Part shown: piece by piece, positions 48,401 through 56,667 of the stretch
Layout: every line of letters starts with the position of its first letter
Numbering within the stretch: position 1 is the stretch's first letter
From: JADKCL01 sp046329055
GTDB taxonomy: Bacteria; Bacteroidota; Bacteroidia; J057; JADKCL01
Direction: 5' to 3'
Assembly: GCA_046329055.1 (NCBI GenBank)
Contig: JAXLVK010000020.1
Coordinates: forward strand, 5,943 to 69,942
DNA length: 64,000 nucleotides
Made by a program: the position numbers and the translations under genes
The notes under the pieces: generated by a model
What the model was told of the DNA's origin: nothing
The model's input: the letters and a program-made list of their open reading frames with translations, nothing else
The model's database searches: none

Positions 48401-51337
48401 GCGAGGTGGCGCCGGGCAAATCCCACTTCCAATGCATCGACCAGCCTAGGACCCACCTGGAGCAATGGTTCCAATTCGAGGCAACCCTCCTCCGCTCCCC
48501 GGCAGACTTGGGCGCGCACCTGGTATTCATGGGGACTGGAGGGCCGATTGGATGTCTCTTTCAACGAGATCACCCAACTTTCCGCTCCCAAGGACGCACT
48601 CGTCTTCACCAATGACCTGTCCAACAAAATGTTCTTGGTGCAGTACAACGCGGGGGAACTGCGCGTGCCGACCGGAAAATGGGCCATGTACCTGCTTCTC
48701 GCCGACGACAAATTCGTGGAACTGGATTCCGTGAACATTCCCAAAAACACTCGGCAACACCTCGAATTCACCATCCGGAGCTACCAAGTCAAGGATTCAT
48801 TCCGTGTGCGCCATGCGGAATTGGTACGCAAGTATTTCCCGCAATTGCCCAGCAACACCATGATCGATTTAGGCCCGGTGGAGCCATTTGTCCTGAAATC
48901 TCCGAACAGCCATGCGCGTTTCCATGTGAAGGGACAGGTCTTTGACGGGGCCACCCGAGAGGCCGTTCCGTATGCCGCGGTCTATTCCACACGCACCAAG
49001 GCCGGGGTCATCACCTCGGAAGACGGTCAGTTTGACCTGCCGCTCGACGTCAGCCCGGACACACTGGTGGTGCGGTCCATGGGCTATTTTTCCACCAAGA
49101 TCCCCTGGAATGGGGCCAAGTGGCTGGAAATCGGATTGGATGAGGAGGGCGTGATGCTCCAGGAGGTGGAGGTCCAGGACCATATCAGGTATGAACGCCT
49201 CTCGGTAGATGCGAGCGCCTCCCGGTCAATGGACATGCAGGTCTCCAGCAATATTCAAGAAGTGCTCGTCTTGAACAGTGGAGTGGACATCATCTCGATC
49301 AGGGGTGGCCGCGACAGGGGTACACCCGTTATATTGGATGGATCGCAGGCGGGCAACGGGGAGATGGCACAAGCACCGGAATTCCCCAAGGAACTGATGG
49401 AGGAGATCGCTGGCACGTCCACGTTGCGCAAGGACTTCCGCGACGGGGCGGTATGGGAGCCTGCCCTGAGGAGTGATCGGCATGGACGGGCGGCTTTCCG
49501 TGTGCGTTTTCCAGAAGACATCACCCGCTGGGATGCTTATGGGATCGCCGTGGACCGCCGTGGCCGCACCGGACTCACCAAGACCATGGTCAATTCGTGG
49601 AAGCCGCTGATGGGCCGGCTCGCCATGCCGCGGTTCTTTTATGAGGGCGACACCGTCAATGTCATCGGCAAGGTGATGAACTACACGGGGGATACATTGG
49701 AAATGCGGCGGGTTTTCAAGGTCGGAGATCGTGAGCTGTCTCGGCGGTTGGGGGCCTGCGGCCCAGTTGCCTTGGACACCCTCGCCGTGATGCCTGACAT
49801 GCGGCAGGACAGTTTCATCCTGAGCTACATGACCGACAAGGCCGACGGCTACGGCGACGGGGAGCAGTGGGGGGTCCGTGTCTTCCCGCAGGGCGTGAAG
49901 CAAGCGGATGGGGAATATACCGTGCTCTTCGGGGACACCACCTACAAGCTACCGGCATTCGATCCCAGCAAGGGAGAGGTGCATATCCGGCTGAATACGC
50001 AGATCTACAACCTGCTGCTGCAGGCCACTGAACGGATGAGCAGCTACGAGCACCTCTGCAACGAGCAACTTGCTTCCAAGCTATTGGCATTGCTGATGGA
50101 GGAACGCATGTACAAAGCCCTCGGCAAGATTTGGGAGGGCAAGGAGGACGTAAATAAGATCCTGGCCATGTACAAAAAGCGCCTGGAGCCCAACTCCGAT
50201 GGCTGGGGATGGTGGCCGGGCATGAAGACAGAGGTTTGGGTGAGCGCCCACGTGAGCAAGGCCTTGACCGAAGCCAAGAAGATGGGGTATGTGGTGCCGC
50301 TGCATTCAGTGAATTGGCCGTCCATCCACCTCAGCAAGCTGGACAAGCGCAACCCGTACAACAACCTGGAAGTGCTGGAGCTGGTGCAGTCCTTGGACTC
50401 CACAATCAATATTCGGCAACATGTAGAGGCACTGGACACCTGCAAGTACTGGCAGATTTACCACAAGCTAAGGGTCATGGAGTTGCGCCAAAAGGTGGGC
50501 TTGAGCATCGCTGTCGATTCATTGATGGGATGGAGCACTCAACATGCAGCGGGCATGCTGAGCTGGGGATATGGGACGATGGCGCGCCGTTACCTGCCAG
50601 ATTTGGGTATGACCCTGTGCGCCTACCGCATCCTGCGGCGTGCGGGGAAATCGACTGCCGAGTTGCAGGACATCCTTGCCTTCGTCCTCAATCAGCGCAG
50701 CTACAATGGCTGGGGAAACACCTACCTCACGGCAGATGTCCTCACGACTCTGGCGGGGGACGTTAACATTGAAAGGTATTCCAAACAGCTCAAAAGCACC
50801 CTGTTGTTGGATGGCGTACCCATGCAATTGCCGGGAGACACCGCATTTACCCTGCCTGCCGGGAAGCGCATCGAGATTCGGCAGGAGGGTCTCGGCTTGT
50901 CCTATTTCACTGCCTACCAAGAGTGGTTCGAGCGGAATCCATCGCGCATCGACAGCATTTTTGAGGTCACCACCCGGTTCCGAAATGCACCCGACAACCG
51001 ATTGGAGGCCGGAAAACCGGTCACTTTGGAGGTCACCGTCAAATTCAAAAAGGCGGCCGAGTACCTGATGCTTGAGATCCCGATCCCGTCCAGTTGCAGC
51101 TATTACCACAATGGACCCTCCTACAATTCGGGCCGCTGGAACGGCGATTACCGCGAAAATTTCCGGCAAAAGACCTGCATCTACCTACGGCAAGCATATC
51201 CTGGCACCCATACCTTCGAAGTCGATTTGCTGCCAAGGTACACCGGGACATTTAACCTGAACCCTGCCCGCATCGAGGACATGTACCATCCGACCATCGC
51301 GGGGCAGACCACCATAGACCGGGTGGAGGTGAAATAG
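45452..51337 (+). CDS. Giant alpha-2-macroglobulin-family protein with carboxypeptidase-regulatory and TonB-plug-like insert
   Basis: 1961 residues, one intact frame. Signal peptide MRLRLPCIALIWFILSLYNS...MAQ. A macroglobulin MG2 domain is at about 260-350 (LITNQPKYRPGDTVKFKGYV). Near residue 1157 a carboxypeptidase-regulatory-like domain starts (FHVKGQVFDGATREAVPYAA) and near 1265 a TonB-plug-like segment (VDIISIRGGRDRGTPVILDG), both usually found at the N-terminus of SusC/RagA proteins. The A2M domain proper follows at about 1325-1420 (FRDGAVWEPALRSDRHGRAA). Cys1536 lies in YEHLCNEQLASKLLALL, at the position of the CxEQ thioester motif of A2M and E. coli ECAM, so the thioester may be intact. 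An alpha/alpha toroid and a C-terminal MG-like domain complete it. Likely a periplasmic or surface protease trap or structural protein. Confidence 0.88.
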   Translation: MRLRLPCIALIWFILSLYNSIMAQNLLTSPRSAVEGQVYRLTLEQAEMAARGRIDANVTEWLGNRVESFPANGNHSPLTPGQYLVTKVVGNQVQWTYKQVPGYSVILENDGANLMVKVMDFAGKDIEDAIVLVEGQFIPYDPRTRSYSLPSSSITQTTASLLEVDASGIVQFYSLTQTAPTKPAPEYNRRYYGESWAWRWLWAPTKRFVINPIIRTVMLPYDIARSIIKRRLFGWPAWLWYRTKWLIGLPKQALTERHPVAFLITNQPKYRPGDTVKFKGYVTNRRGSRLTRRLDLLYTDRFGKTRSLASIKPEQPGSYNGAFVLHDSLNLQMGATVSLILTDRKIWGNNSVYAQSWRYTSTISKVLNPGTNFVYEDYELRAYTFHARAEQTTHWAGKPGAVYLEAKDMNNLTVPDARVKLWVRSGTLKRWMGPREILRDTIWTWEGLLDPSGETRIEIPIERFPKASFDYSVQLECRTSDNELKSQTLQLSYIYDMPTLEVIPHGDSIHITQLRSNVAEDVEAKLTFFPSANGEPILERTVRLPITLYWPPNFRSLMVVTREVNKAWSPSDAAPVWIRGRHAGDSLHIWAESPAGVDFAYRLFEGNKEIAAGHGPRVQVHRRAHSHPTYHFVAIYLVNGTEHQESKSFRWAKKDLQVTWEGPQTIYPGQTVDMALRVQNARGRAVRRADLTAYAVNGRFGGHDPVGIPSASKGPKSRREQGKWQNGYRSSSNGYMKLAYNEWSTKVGLDSLPWYQFLYRDSHGYRYLHPIEKERTEVAPFLVRNGEIQPTQIVYIDGEPRYFAWSNPQMPYSFAVTPGLHRIEIRLPDFGVLIDTFHVINGRKNIFSFDLDHLPKRIMAKPMQNSPVPGEKQIIDARTMAYRGVNATTNPVFVGGGRSWVPLANGYSSGYLVGPIPLNGYPTFEALDKFKYEFPLESGFEFDFGPTYVKMRSIDLKTKMPTQFNYRPNLTIEDRAWLRDSVEARWRRANPTSNASTSLGPTWSNGSNSRQPSSAPRQTWARTWYSWGLEGRLDVSFNEITQLSAPKDALVFTNDLSNKMFLVQYNAGELRVPTGKWAMYLLLADDKFVELDSVNIPKNTRQHLEFTIRSYQVKDSFRVRHAELVRKYFPQLPSNTMIDLGPVEPFVLKSPNSHARFHVKGQVFDGATREAVPYAAVYSTRTKAGVITSEDGQFDLPLDVSPDTLVVRSMGYFSTKIPWNGAKWLEIGLDEEGVMLQEVEVQDHIRYERLSVDASASRSMDMQVSSNIQEVLVLNSGVDIISIRGGRDRGTPVILDGSQAGNGEMAQAPEFPKELMEEIAGTSTLRKDFRDGAVWEPALRSDRHGRAAFRVRFPEDITRWDAYGIAVDRRGRTGLTKTMVNSWKPLMGRLAMPRFFYEGDTVNVIGKVMNYTGDTLEMRRVFKVGDRELSRRLGACGPVALDTLAVMPDMRQDSFILSYMTDKADGYGDGEQWGVRVFPQGVKQADGEYTVLFGDTTYKLPAFDPSKGEVHIRLNTQIYNLLLQATERMSSYEHLCNEQLASKLLALLMEERMYKALGKIWEGKEDVNKILAMYKKRLEPNSDGWGWWPGMKTEVWVSAHVSKALTEAKKMGYVVPLHSVNWPSIHLSKLDKRNPYNNLEVLELVQSLDSTINIRQHVEALDTCKYWQIYHKLRVMELRQKVGLSIAVDSLMGWSTQHAAGMLSWGYGTMARRYLPDLGMTLCAYRILRRAGKSTAELQDILAFVLNQRSYNGWGNTYLTADVLTTLAGDVNIERYSKQLKSTLLLDGVPMQLPGDTAFTLPAGKRIEIRQEGLGLSYFTAYQEWFERNPSRIDSIFEVTTRFRNAPDNRLEAGKPVTLEVTVKFKKAAEYLMLEIPIPSSCSYYHNGPSYNSGRWNGDYRENFRQKTCIYLRQAYPGTHTFEVDLLPRYTGTFNLNPARIEDMYHPTIAGQTTIDRVEVK

Positions 51338-51436
51338 TTGCAAGGGCCCACCGCGTCGCTGCGCAAGGCTGCCGTGAGCTGCTTGGAAATTGCTAGCATT
51401 CAGCGTATTTTAAGGGGATCAATTGGTAAACGCCTT

Positions 51437-52700
51437 ATGTCTCGGTCGCTCGTCCTTCTCGCCTGTTTCTTGGCAGCTTTTGGATTTGCATTTGCGCAAA
51501 ACCTCGTCCCCAATTACAGCTTCGAGACCAATACGGGCTGCCCCGGCGGCCCCTGCGAGTGGCAGCGCCCGACACCCTGGAACAATGTGAACATGCTCAC
51601 AGGCTGCGGCAGCTACGGCACGCCCGACTACTTCAGCACCTGCGGGGCGGGCTTCTCCCACCTTCCCTACAATGGCTACCTCACCGTCAACCCACATACT
51701 GGCAATGCGGTGATGGGTTTCCTGACCTGGTCCGGCTCCCTCAGCCCCAATTTCCGGGAACTCGTCAGCGTCCAACTCACTGCACCCATGGTGATCGGGC
51801 AAAATTATTCCGTGAGTTTCTGGATTTGCAATGGCTATACCCCCTACTACGGCGGCGGCTCCAACCATATCGGCCTGGATTTCAGCACCACGGCCTTGAC
51901 ACAGGGTGGCGGCCTCTCCAATGTGGTCTCGTTGGTGCCTGAGTACGAGGTGCCAGGCGTATTTTTCTCCAATGCCTGGGTGAATTACACCTTCAACATC
52001 ACGGCTACTGCGGCTTGGCGCTACATCACCTTCGGCAATTTCTACAACGACGCCGCCACTACAGCGACCTTGTTTTATCCTGCGGCACCCTACTTCCGCT
52101 GCTACTACTTCATCGATGACGTGGTGATCCAACCTGCTGTGATCTTGCCCCTGAAGCTCAACGATCCCACAGTCCAGGCCACCAATCGCGGCAGCCAAAT
52201 CCAATGGACTGCATCCGCTGAGGAAGGCATCGTCCGGTACGAGGTGGAACGCAGCCGCATCGCAGATGCAGATTTTGAGGTCGTGGGACGCATCCTTGAC
52301 ATTGGCAAAGGCGCATACGCGGTCGATGACGATCATCTCACTTCCCCCGGGACTTGGTATTACAGGGTGCTGGCCTATGACGCAACGGGTCAGCAGGTCC
52401 ACTCATCGACCGTCGAGTTCCAGTTTGAGGCCCAATTTCCCGCTCATCACCAAGGCCTTCCCATCACCGCTGACCTCGGATGTCCCCTTCAATTGCAGGC
52501 ATGGCTTCCTCGCCATGGCGAAGTGACCCTCTCGCTGTCCGATGTCCAAGGCCGTACCATGCAGTCTGTCAAAACACAAGCCAGCGCAGGCGAGAACATC
52601 TGGAGCCTGCAGGCAGGATCATTTGGCTTCTGGGACCTATCTGCTTCGTCTGAGCTGCGCGACGGGGGTTGCGACGACTCGGATTTCTGTGGCGGATTGA
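51437..52700 (+). CDS. Secreted protein with T9SS sorting tail, C-terminal frameshift
   Basis: Signal peptide MSRSLVLLACFLAAFGFAFA. The first 230 residues (NLVPNYSFETNTGCPGGPCE, FRELVSVQLTAPMVIGQNYS, CYYFIDDVVIQPAVILP) match the gliding-motility-associated or DUF642-like domains that begin with PNYSFE and end with IDDV. A fibronectin-like part follows (VRYEVERSRIADADFEVVGR). Near 52622 one base shifts the frame; the other frame reads ASGTYLLRLSCATGVATTRI then SVAD and a stop at 52698-52700, completing the T9SS tail. The ATG at 51437 is chosen because it starts the signal peptide. Confidence 0.82.
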
Positions 52701-52905
52701 GGGAGTTGATATTCCGTGCGGCTCTTGGAGGCCGGGTCTCTACACTTTTTTAGAGAATTGATGCCTTGGGGAATGGTTTGCCTTTCCAGGGGTTCCTATT
52801 GACTAGGGCCAATGAGGGGTATCGAGAATGCCTCGGGCTTGGGGGCGTCTTTGCGGGTTGAGCCCTTTTTGGGGGGCTTTGTTGACTTCTAGATGGTTTC
52901 GGCTT

Positions 52906-53050
52906 GGTGCATTTGCCTCCTGGTGGAGGGTGGACAGTGTGGGGTTTCTGGTGCATCTGCCTCCTGGTGGAGGTGGACAGTGTGGGGTGTTTCTGGTGCA
53001 TTTGCCTCCTGGTGGTAGGTGGACAGTGTGGGGTGTTTCCGGTGCAGAGA
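52906..53050. repeat. Tandem repeat, about 45-base unit, three copies plus partial
   Basis: Units start GGTGCAT at 52906, 52950 and 52995, with a partial at 53041. Each contains TGCCTCCTGGTGG and GTGGACAGTGTGGGGT. The period is close to 15 codons and the minus strand stays open, but the resulting peptide is low-complexity and has no convincing start, so I do not call a gene. The interval 52701-53266 has no other content. Confidence 0.75.
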
Positions 53051-53069
53051 CCTCTCAGCGGCCTTTGGC

Positions 53070-53220
53070 CGCTTCGAGGTGACATTTTGGGGTGGCCGCT
53101 TCGAGGGTGACATTTTTGGGCTGGCCATTTTGAGTTGACATTTTGGGCTGGCCATTTTGGGCTGGCCATTTGGTTGACATTTTGGGCTGGCCGTTTTGGT
53201 TGACTTTGATTTCCTGTTCG
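53070..53220. repeat. Short tandem repeat of TTGACATTTTGGGCTGGCCA
   Basis: Five to six imperfect units, about 26-28 bases each, of GACATTTTGGGCTGGCC(A/G)TTTTG. It follows a copy of the GAGACCTCTC...CTTCGAGGTGACA motif at 53046-53084, whose GTGACATTTTGG end seems to have been the seed for the expansion. Confidence 0.7.
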
Positions 53221-53228
53221 CCATAAAA

Positions 53229-53262
53229 GAATCGGGCCGCCCTGTGGGCGGCCGGGTTCTTT
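53229..53262. terminator. Probable terminator hairpin
   Basis: GGCCGCCC (53235-53242) pairs with GGGCGGCC (53246-53253). The plus side is followed by TTCTTTATTT, the minus side by TCTTTTATGG. It would terminate the minus-strand T9SS gene that ends at 53270. Confidence 0.65.
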
Positions 53263-53269
53263 ATTTACC

Positions 53270-53554
53270 TCAGAAAATCTCAGTGCTTGACTTGATCTTC
53301 ATGGTGCGGGTCACGTCAGCGGCTTTGACGCGGACGAAGTAGATTACCTGCAGCTTGGCCGTCGGGGTCCACATCACGGCCGAACAAATGGGCTGGCAAG
53401 CGACCTCTTTCCCCTGGCCCTGGTAATCGATTGACCCGTGGATCGGTAACCTGGGGCCGGCGTTGCAAGGCCCCATTTCGTCGTTCGGGTCGGTATTTCG
53501 TTTCCATCTTCGATTAACAACAATCGTCGACTTGAAATTGCGCCTTTTCGGCAA
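53270..53554 (-). pseudogene. Detached C-terminal T9SS tail of an interrupted gene
   Basis: The last 25 residues, IYFVRVKAADVTRTMKIK and on, read as a T9SS type A tail; an overlapping frame gives the preceding LFGRDVDPDGQAAG piece, so an indel lies near 53355. Further upstream (toward 53554) the sequence stops resembling a bacterial protein. The N-terminal part is most likely the choice-of-anchor J gene on the same strand at 54967-55520, with the AT-rich block between. Confidence 0.55.
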
Positions 53555-53699
53555 TGCCTGTTCGTCGTCCCCATCGACAGCTGGATCAAGTGCCGACTCA
53601 AATTGAATAATACTGACCGTGTGAAGGTACCATTAATAACCAAATAACACAAGGGGCAGAAATTTCACCTCTACAGCAGGTCCACGATTGTGAACATGT

Positions 53700-54965
53700 T
53701 GCTTTCAGGAGCGGACTCAAATAAAACCGTATCTGCTCAATGTTCAACTCTGTTCAATGAATGCAAACAAAGATTGCTAGCTAGCATCTGTCTGCAGTAA
53801 CAATCCCTTTTCACCATTAATGACAAGCAAATATTTACTAGCCTCTTCAAACAACACACAAAGGTTGCTTCAACTCTGCTATGCAAACAAACAAACCTGC
53901 CACTCTGACTAGCAGTATAGTATAGTATGAAGATATTTCAGCGTATGGGATGTGCAAGCCTTAGGCCTGAAAGCGCTCTCCAACTTCCCCTTCCAAACAA
54001 ACAGCAATGCCATTCTAGCACAACAAAGATAAGCCATGTGATATGAATGACCATGCTTCACTAAAGTGATAGGTGAAGTCCTTTTCCTGAATGCGCTCTG
54101 AAAGCGCTTCCAAATATCCCGTGTAACCTGCAACCTTTTCAAATCCAAACTCAACCAAACAGTGTGTGAGCAGCTGAGATAGATGATCACAAAGAAGTTT
54201 CTGAGAATTCTGTCTAGATTCTATTAATGAAGATATTCCTTTACTACAGAGGGATTGATTCTGAAGTCTGGCACTCTGAATCTGAATCTGAACAATTCTT
54301 CTTCCATTTGGACATTGATGCGGACGCCTTCGATCGAAACGGGATCTTCCCATAGAACGAGTCAGAACCACTGTGAATCTCATGTGATGCCTTGAATCAT
54401 CAAGTCACAGTGGAGTATCAATCAATCAATGTATTACTGAGATGAAAGACTCTTTATAGTATTCTGCTTGTCTAGCTCTCATTGTAAATCTTAGAAACGG
54501 GATCATTCAAGTCCTAGACAGAGTCATTCCCAGCAATGCTTTGTGATGTGTGCTTTCAACTCACAGAGCTGAACCTTTATCACAGCAGCAGCACTCTGGA
54601 CTCTAGAATCTGTATCTGCAAATTCAATCTTAGAGTTACTATAACTTCATATAACATTCTGCTAGAAATCCTCCTCTCAATCTTAGTAAACGGGAGCGGG
54701 ATAATGCTAGACAGAGTCATTCTCAGTAACTCCTTCTGTGTGCCTTTTGCATTCACAGAGCATCTATGTACATTCCTTTCATAGTTAAACAGTAACATTC
54801 TGTGCAGAATCTTTTTTCTAATCATTTGCAACAGTAAATCCGATGATGCTCTCAGAAATGGAACTTCCTCATATAAAAACTACACAGAATCATTCTGAGA
54901 AATCATCTTTGTGAAGTGAACCAGACAGTGGACTTCCATTCATCTCACCTTTGAAAGCAACAGCT
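53700..54965. repeat. Alpha-satellite-like (primate centromeric) DNA in two opposed arms
   Basis: AT-rich, gene-free block unlike anything around it. 54187-54206 reads TCACAAAGAAGTTTCTGAGA and is followed by TCTGTCTAG and GAAGATATTCCTTT, the minus-strand order of the alphoid monomer. On the other arm 54540-54553 is TTTGTGATGTGTGC followed by CAACTCACAGAGCTGAACC; near 54700 ATGCTAGACAGAGTCATTCT then CTCAGTAACT; near 54885 ATAAAAACTACACAGAATCA then TTCTGAGAAA. These are alpha-satellite words in the right order and roughly 171-base register, recalled from the known consensus, not from a search. Orientation flips near 54255. Both arms carry many small differences. Almost certainly not part of the bacterial genome. 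Confidence 0.85.
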
Positions 54966-54966
54966 C

Positions 54967-55520
54967 TGTTAGAACTGGCTGCGGAACGGTAGCGGTGTAC
55001 TGCGTCAGGTGTTGGGGTAGCCGGTGGTGGTCAAACCGCTGTTGATGGTGAGCAGCAGTGTGGTGAAGTCACCCACGGAGGTGGCGTTCGAACCAGCGTT
55101 CACGCTCGCACCGTTGGTGCTCATGCGCAGTTCGAGGCGGTGCGGGTAGGTCAGGGCGTCCACAGTGCGGCTCCAGAAGGAGACGATGTCACCATTGGAA
55201 ATGGTGCGCACCGGGGTGAAGAGCCAGTTGCTGATGGTGTTGGCGCCAGTGGTGTTGTTGTAGTTGGCACCGATGTAGCTGGAGTCAGGGTTGCTGTGAG
55301 CCGCGAAAACGGCAGCATTGCCTTGGAACCAGTTGGTGGTACCGACGGTGGTGCTCAAGTTTTGGAATGCCCAACCGCCTGTGGAGAGGAGTGTGGACAC
55401 GCTTGAGAAACCTTCAGAGAAGGACTGACCGTAGAGTCTTGTACCCAAAAGGGCCACAAGCGCTACTGCCACTCCCATCCTTTGGAGCAAACGAGCAGTT
55501 GTGTAAACTTTTGATCTCAT
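54967..55520 (-). pseudogene. N-terminal part of a choice-of-anchor J secreted protein, interrupted
   Basis: Signal peptide region MRSKVYTTARLLQRMGVAVA and on to YGQ, then a choice-of-anchor J jelly-roll: SFSEGFSSVSTLLSTGGWAF, GTTNWFQGNAAVFAAHSNPD, SYIGANYNNTTGANTISNWL, FWSRTVDALTYPHRLELRMS. In frame it stops at 55005 after TTTGYPNT; allowing one missing base it continues WTQYTATV, as full-length relatives do, and is then cut at about 54967 where the AT-rich block begins. Its T9SS tail is probably the fragment at 53270-53554. Confidence 0.8.
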
Positions 55521-55741
55521 ACTTTAACCTTGAAGAAGATATTGAATTTCAAAAAAGGTGCCTTGGTGGCGTTCAGCAGCAAGCGAGGTTGAACGCTACG
55601 GCTGTGACCAACAAAGTTAGGAAACTTCCCCAAACGGACGACAAGATTTGTCGGAATACTTTGGCCACCTGACTCAAACGGCCACGGGATGCCGCTGTGG
55701 CATCCCGAAAAACCAGGGTGATTTTGTCCTATACTTTGGCA

Positions 55742-56095
55742 TCAGGCCTCTTTGCTGGCCGTGGGAACCTGCTGACGATTCTCCAAAACTTGGCTCAGGA
55801 TCAAGGCAAGTCCACCGAAGAGGAAAATCATGGAGAAGTTCGCGACTTCCTCAGGCAGATTCAGGAAGCTGTGGTGAAGGATGGCGCCACTGAGGATGCC
55901 CACGGAGATGCCCACGGACAGCAAGCCCAGTTTCATGGTGTTGAATCCACGACGGTTGGGATTGCGGAACAGGGTGGGATCAGCGCCCTTTTCGATCATC
56001 GCCATGCGCTCCCGGTGACGGGTGGTGACAAAGACGTAGATGATGCCAAACATGCAGGCGAAGAAGGTGAAGGGGATGATGACTTCTGGGTTCAT
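55742..56095 (-). CDS. DUF6249-type small membrane protein
   Basis: 117 residues. Three hydrophobic segments (VIIPFTFFACMFGIIYVFVT; LGLLSVGISVGILSGAILHH; FSMIFLFGGLALILSQVLEN) with the family motif RHRERMAMIEKGADPTLF after the first. Such genes often sit beside ECF sigma factors in Bacteroidota, but none is adjacent here. Function unknown. Upstream, 55521-55741 shows no gene. Confidence 0.82.
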   Translation of the reverse strand: MNPEVIIPFTFFACMFGIIYVFVTTRHRERMAMIEKGADPTLFRNPNRRGFNTMKLGLLSVGISVGILSGAILHHSFLNLPEEVANFSMIFLFGGLALILSQVLENRQQVPTASKEA

Positions 56096-56270
56096 AATCT
56101 ATTTCGTTGAGATCAATGTTTCAATTTCGAATACGGGCCATTTGACTACGGCTTCAGAGGGGAGGTTACAAACCCGGCAAAGAATTTTTCAGATGCGTCC
56201 ATTTTCCGAATTCGAAACGATCCGGCCGAAGGGAAATCCATGGATTCAGCGATTTCGCTAATTTGTGCGG

Positions 56271-56665
56271 ATGATTTCCTGGATTGCCCTTGACGTGGTG
56301 CCCTCTGGCTTTGGATTGATTCCGGTCGTGTTGTTCCTTTTTGCGGTGCTGATCATTGTAATGGACGGCGGAGCGTTGGCATTGCTGGGAATGAAATTGC
56401 GGTGGGGCAAGCGTTTGTGAGCAGCTTCGTGAGCAACATGGGCGCATTCGGTGGGGCGATCGTGGGCGGGGCAATCGGGTTCAATTGAGCATGGCGTCAT
56501 TGAAAGCTTGGTGATGGCCACTGCATTTGCCGCGGCGACGCGGCGATCATCGTTCAGGCCATGCGCGCCAACCTCAGTCGTCCCAAAGCCATGGTGACTG
56601 CGGCCGTCATGAAAGTGGTGGAGGGCTTGATCATCGGGCTGCTAATGCTCTCGTCTGCATTTTGA
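56271..56665 (+). CDS. Small hydrophobic membrane protein, frameshifted
   Basis: Pieces join as MISWIALDVVPSGFGLIPVV and LIIVMDGGALALLGMKLRWG, then (shift near 56411) AFVSSFVSNMGAFGGAIVGG, then (shift near 56487) HGVIESLVMATAFAAAT, then (shift near 56540) QAMRANLSRPKAMVTAAVMK with VVEGLIIGLLMLSSAF and a stop at 56663-56665. About 130 residues, three to four membrane segments with Gly/Ala-rich helices. No family named. The MFS gene starts 3 bases after its stop. Confidence 0.55.
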
Positions 56666-56667
56666 AG

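Noticed and set aside
52889..53224. 111-codon low-complexity minus-strand gene
   Set aside because: Open frame comes from a 45-base period; no ribosome site, signal or known repeat protein.
53700..54965. Short coding genes in the AT-rich block
   Set aside because: Open frames here are random in satellite-like DNA.
53700..54965. Horizontal transfer of eukaryotic DNA into the bacterium
   Set aside because: Opposed noisy arms in the middle of a gene fit an assembly chimera far better; no mobile-element features at the junctions.
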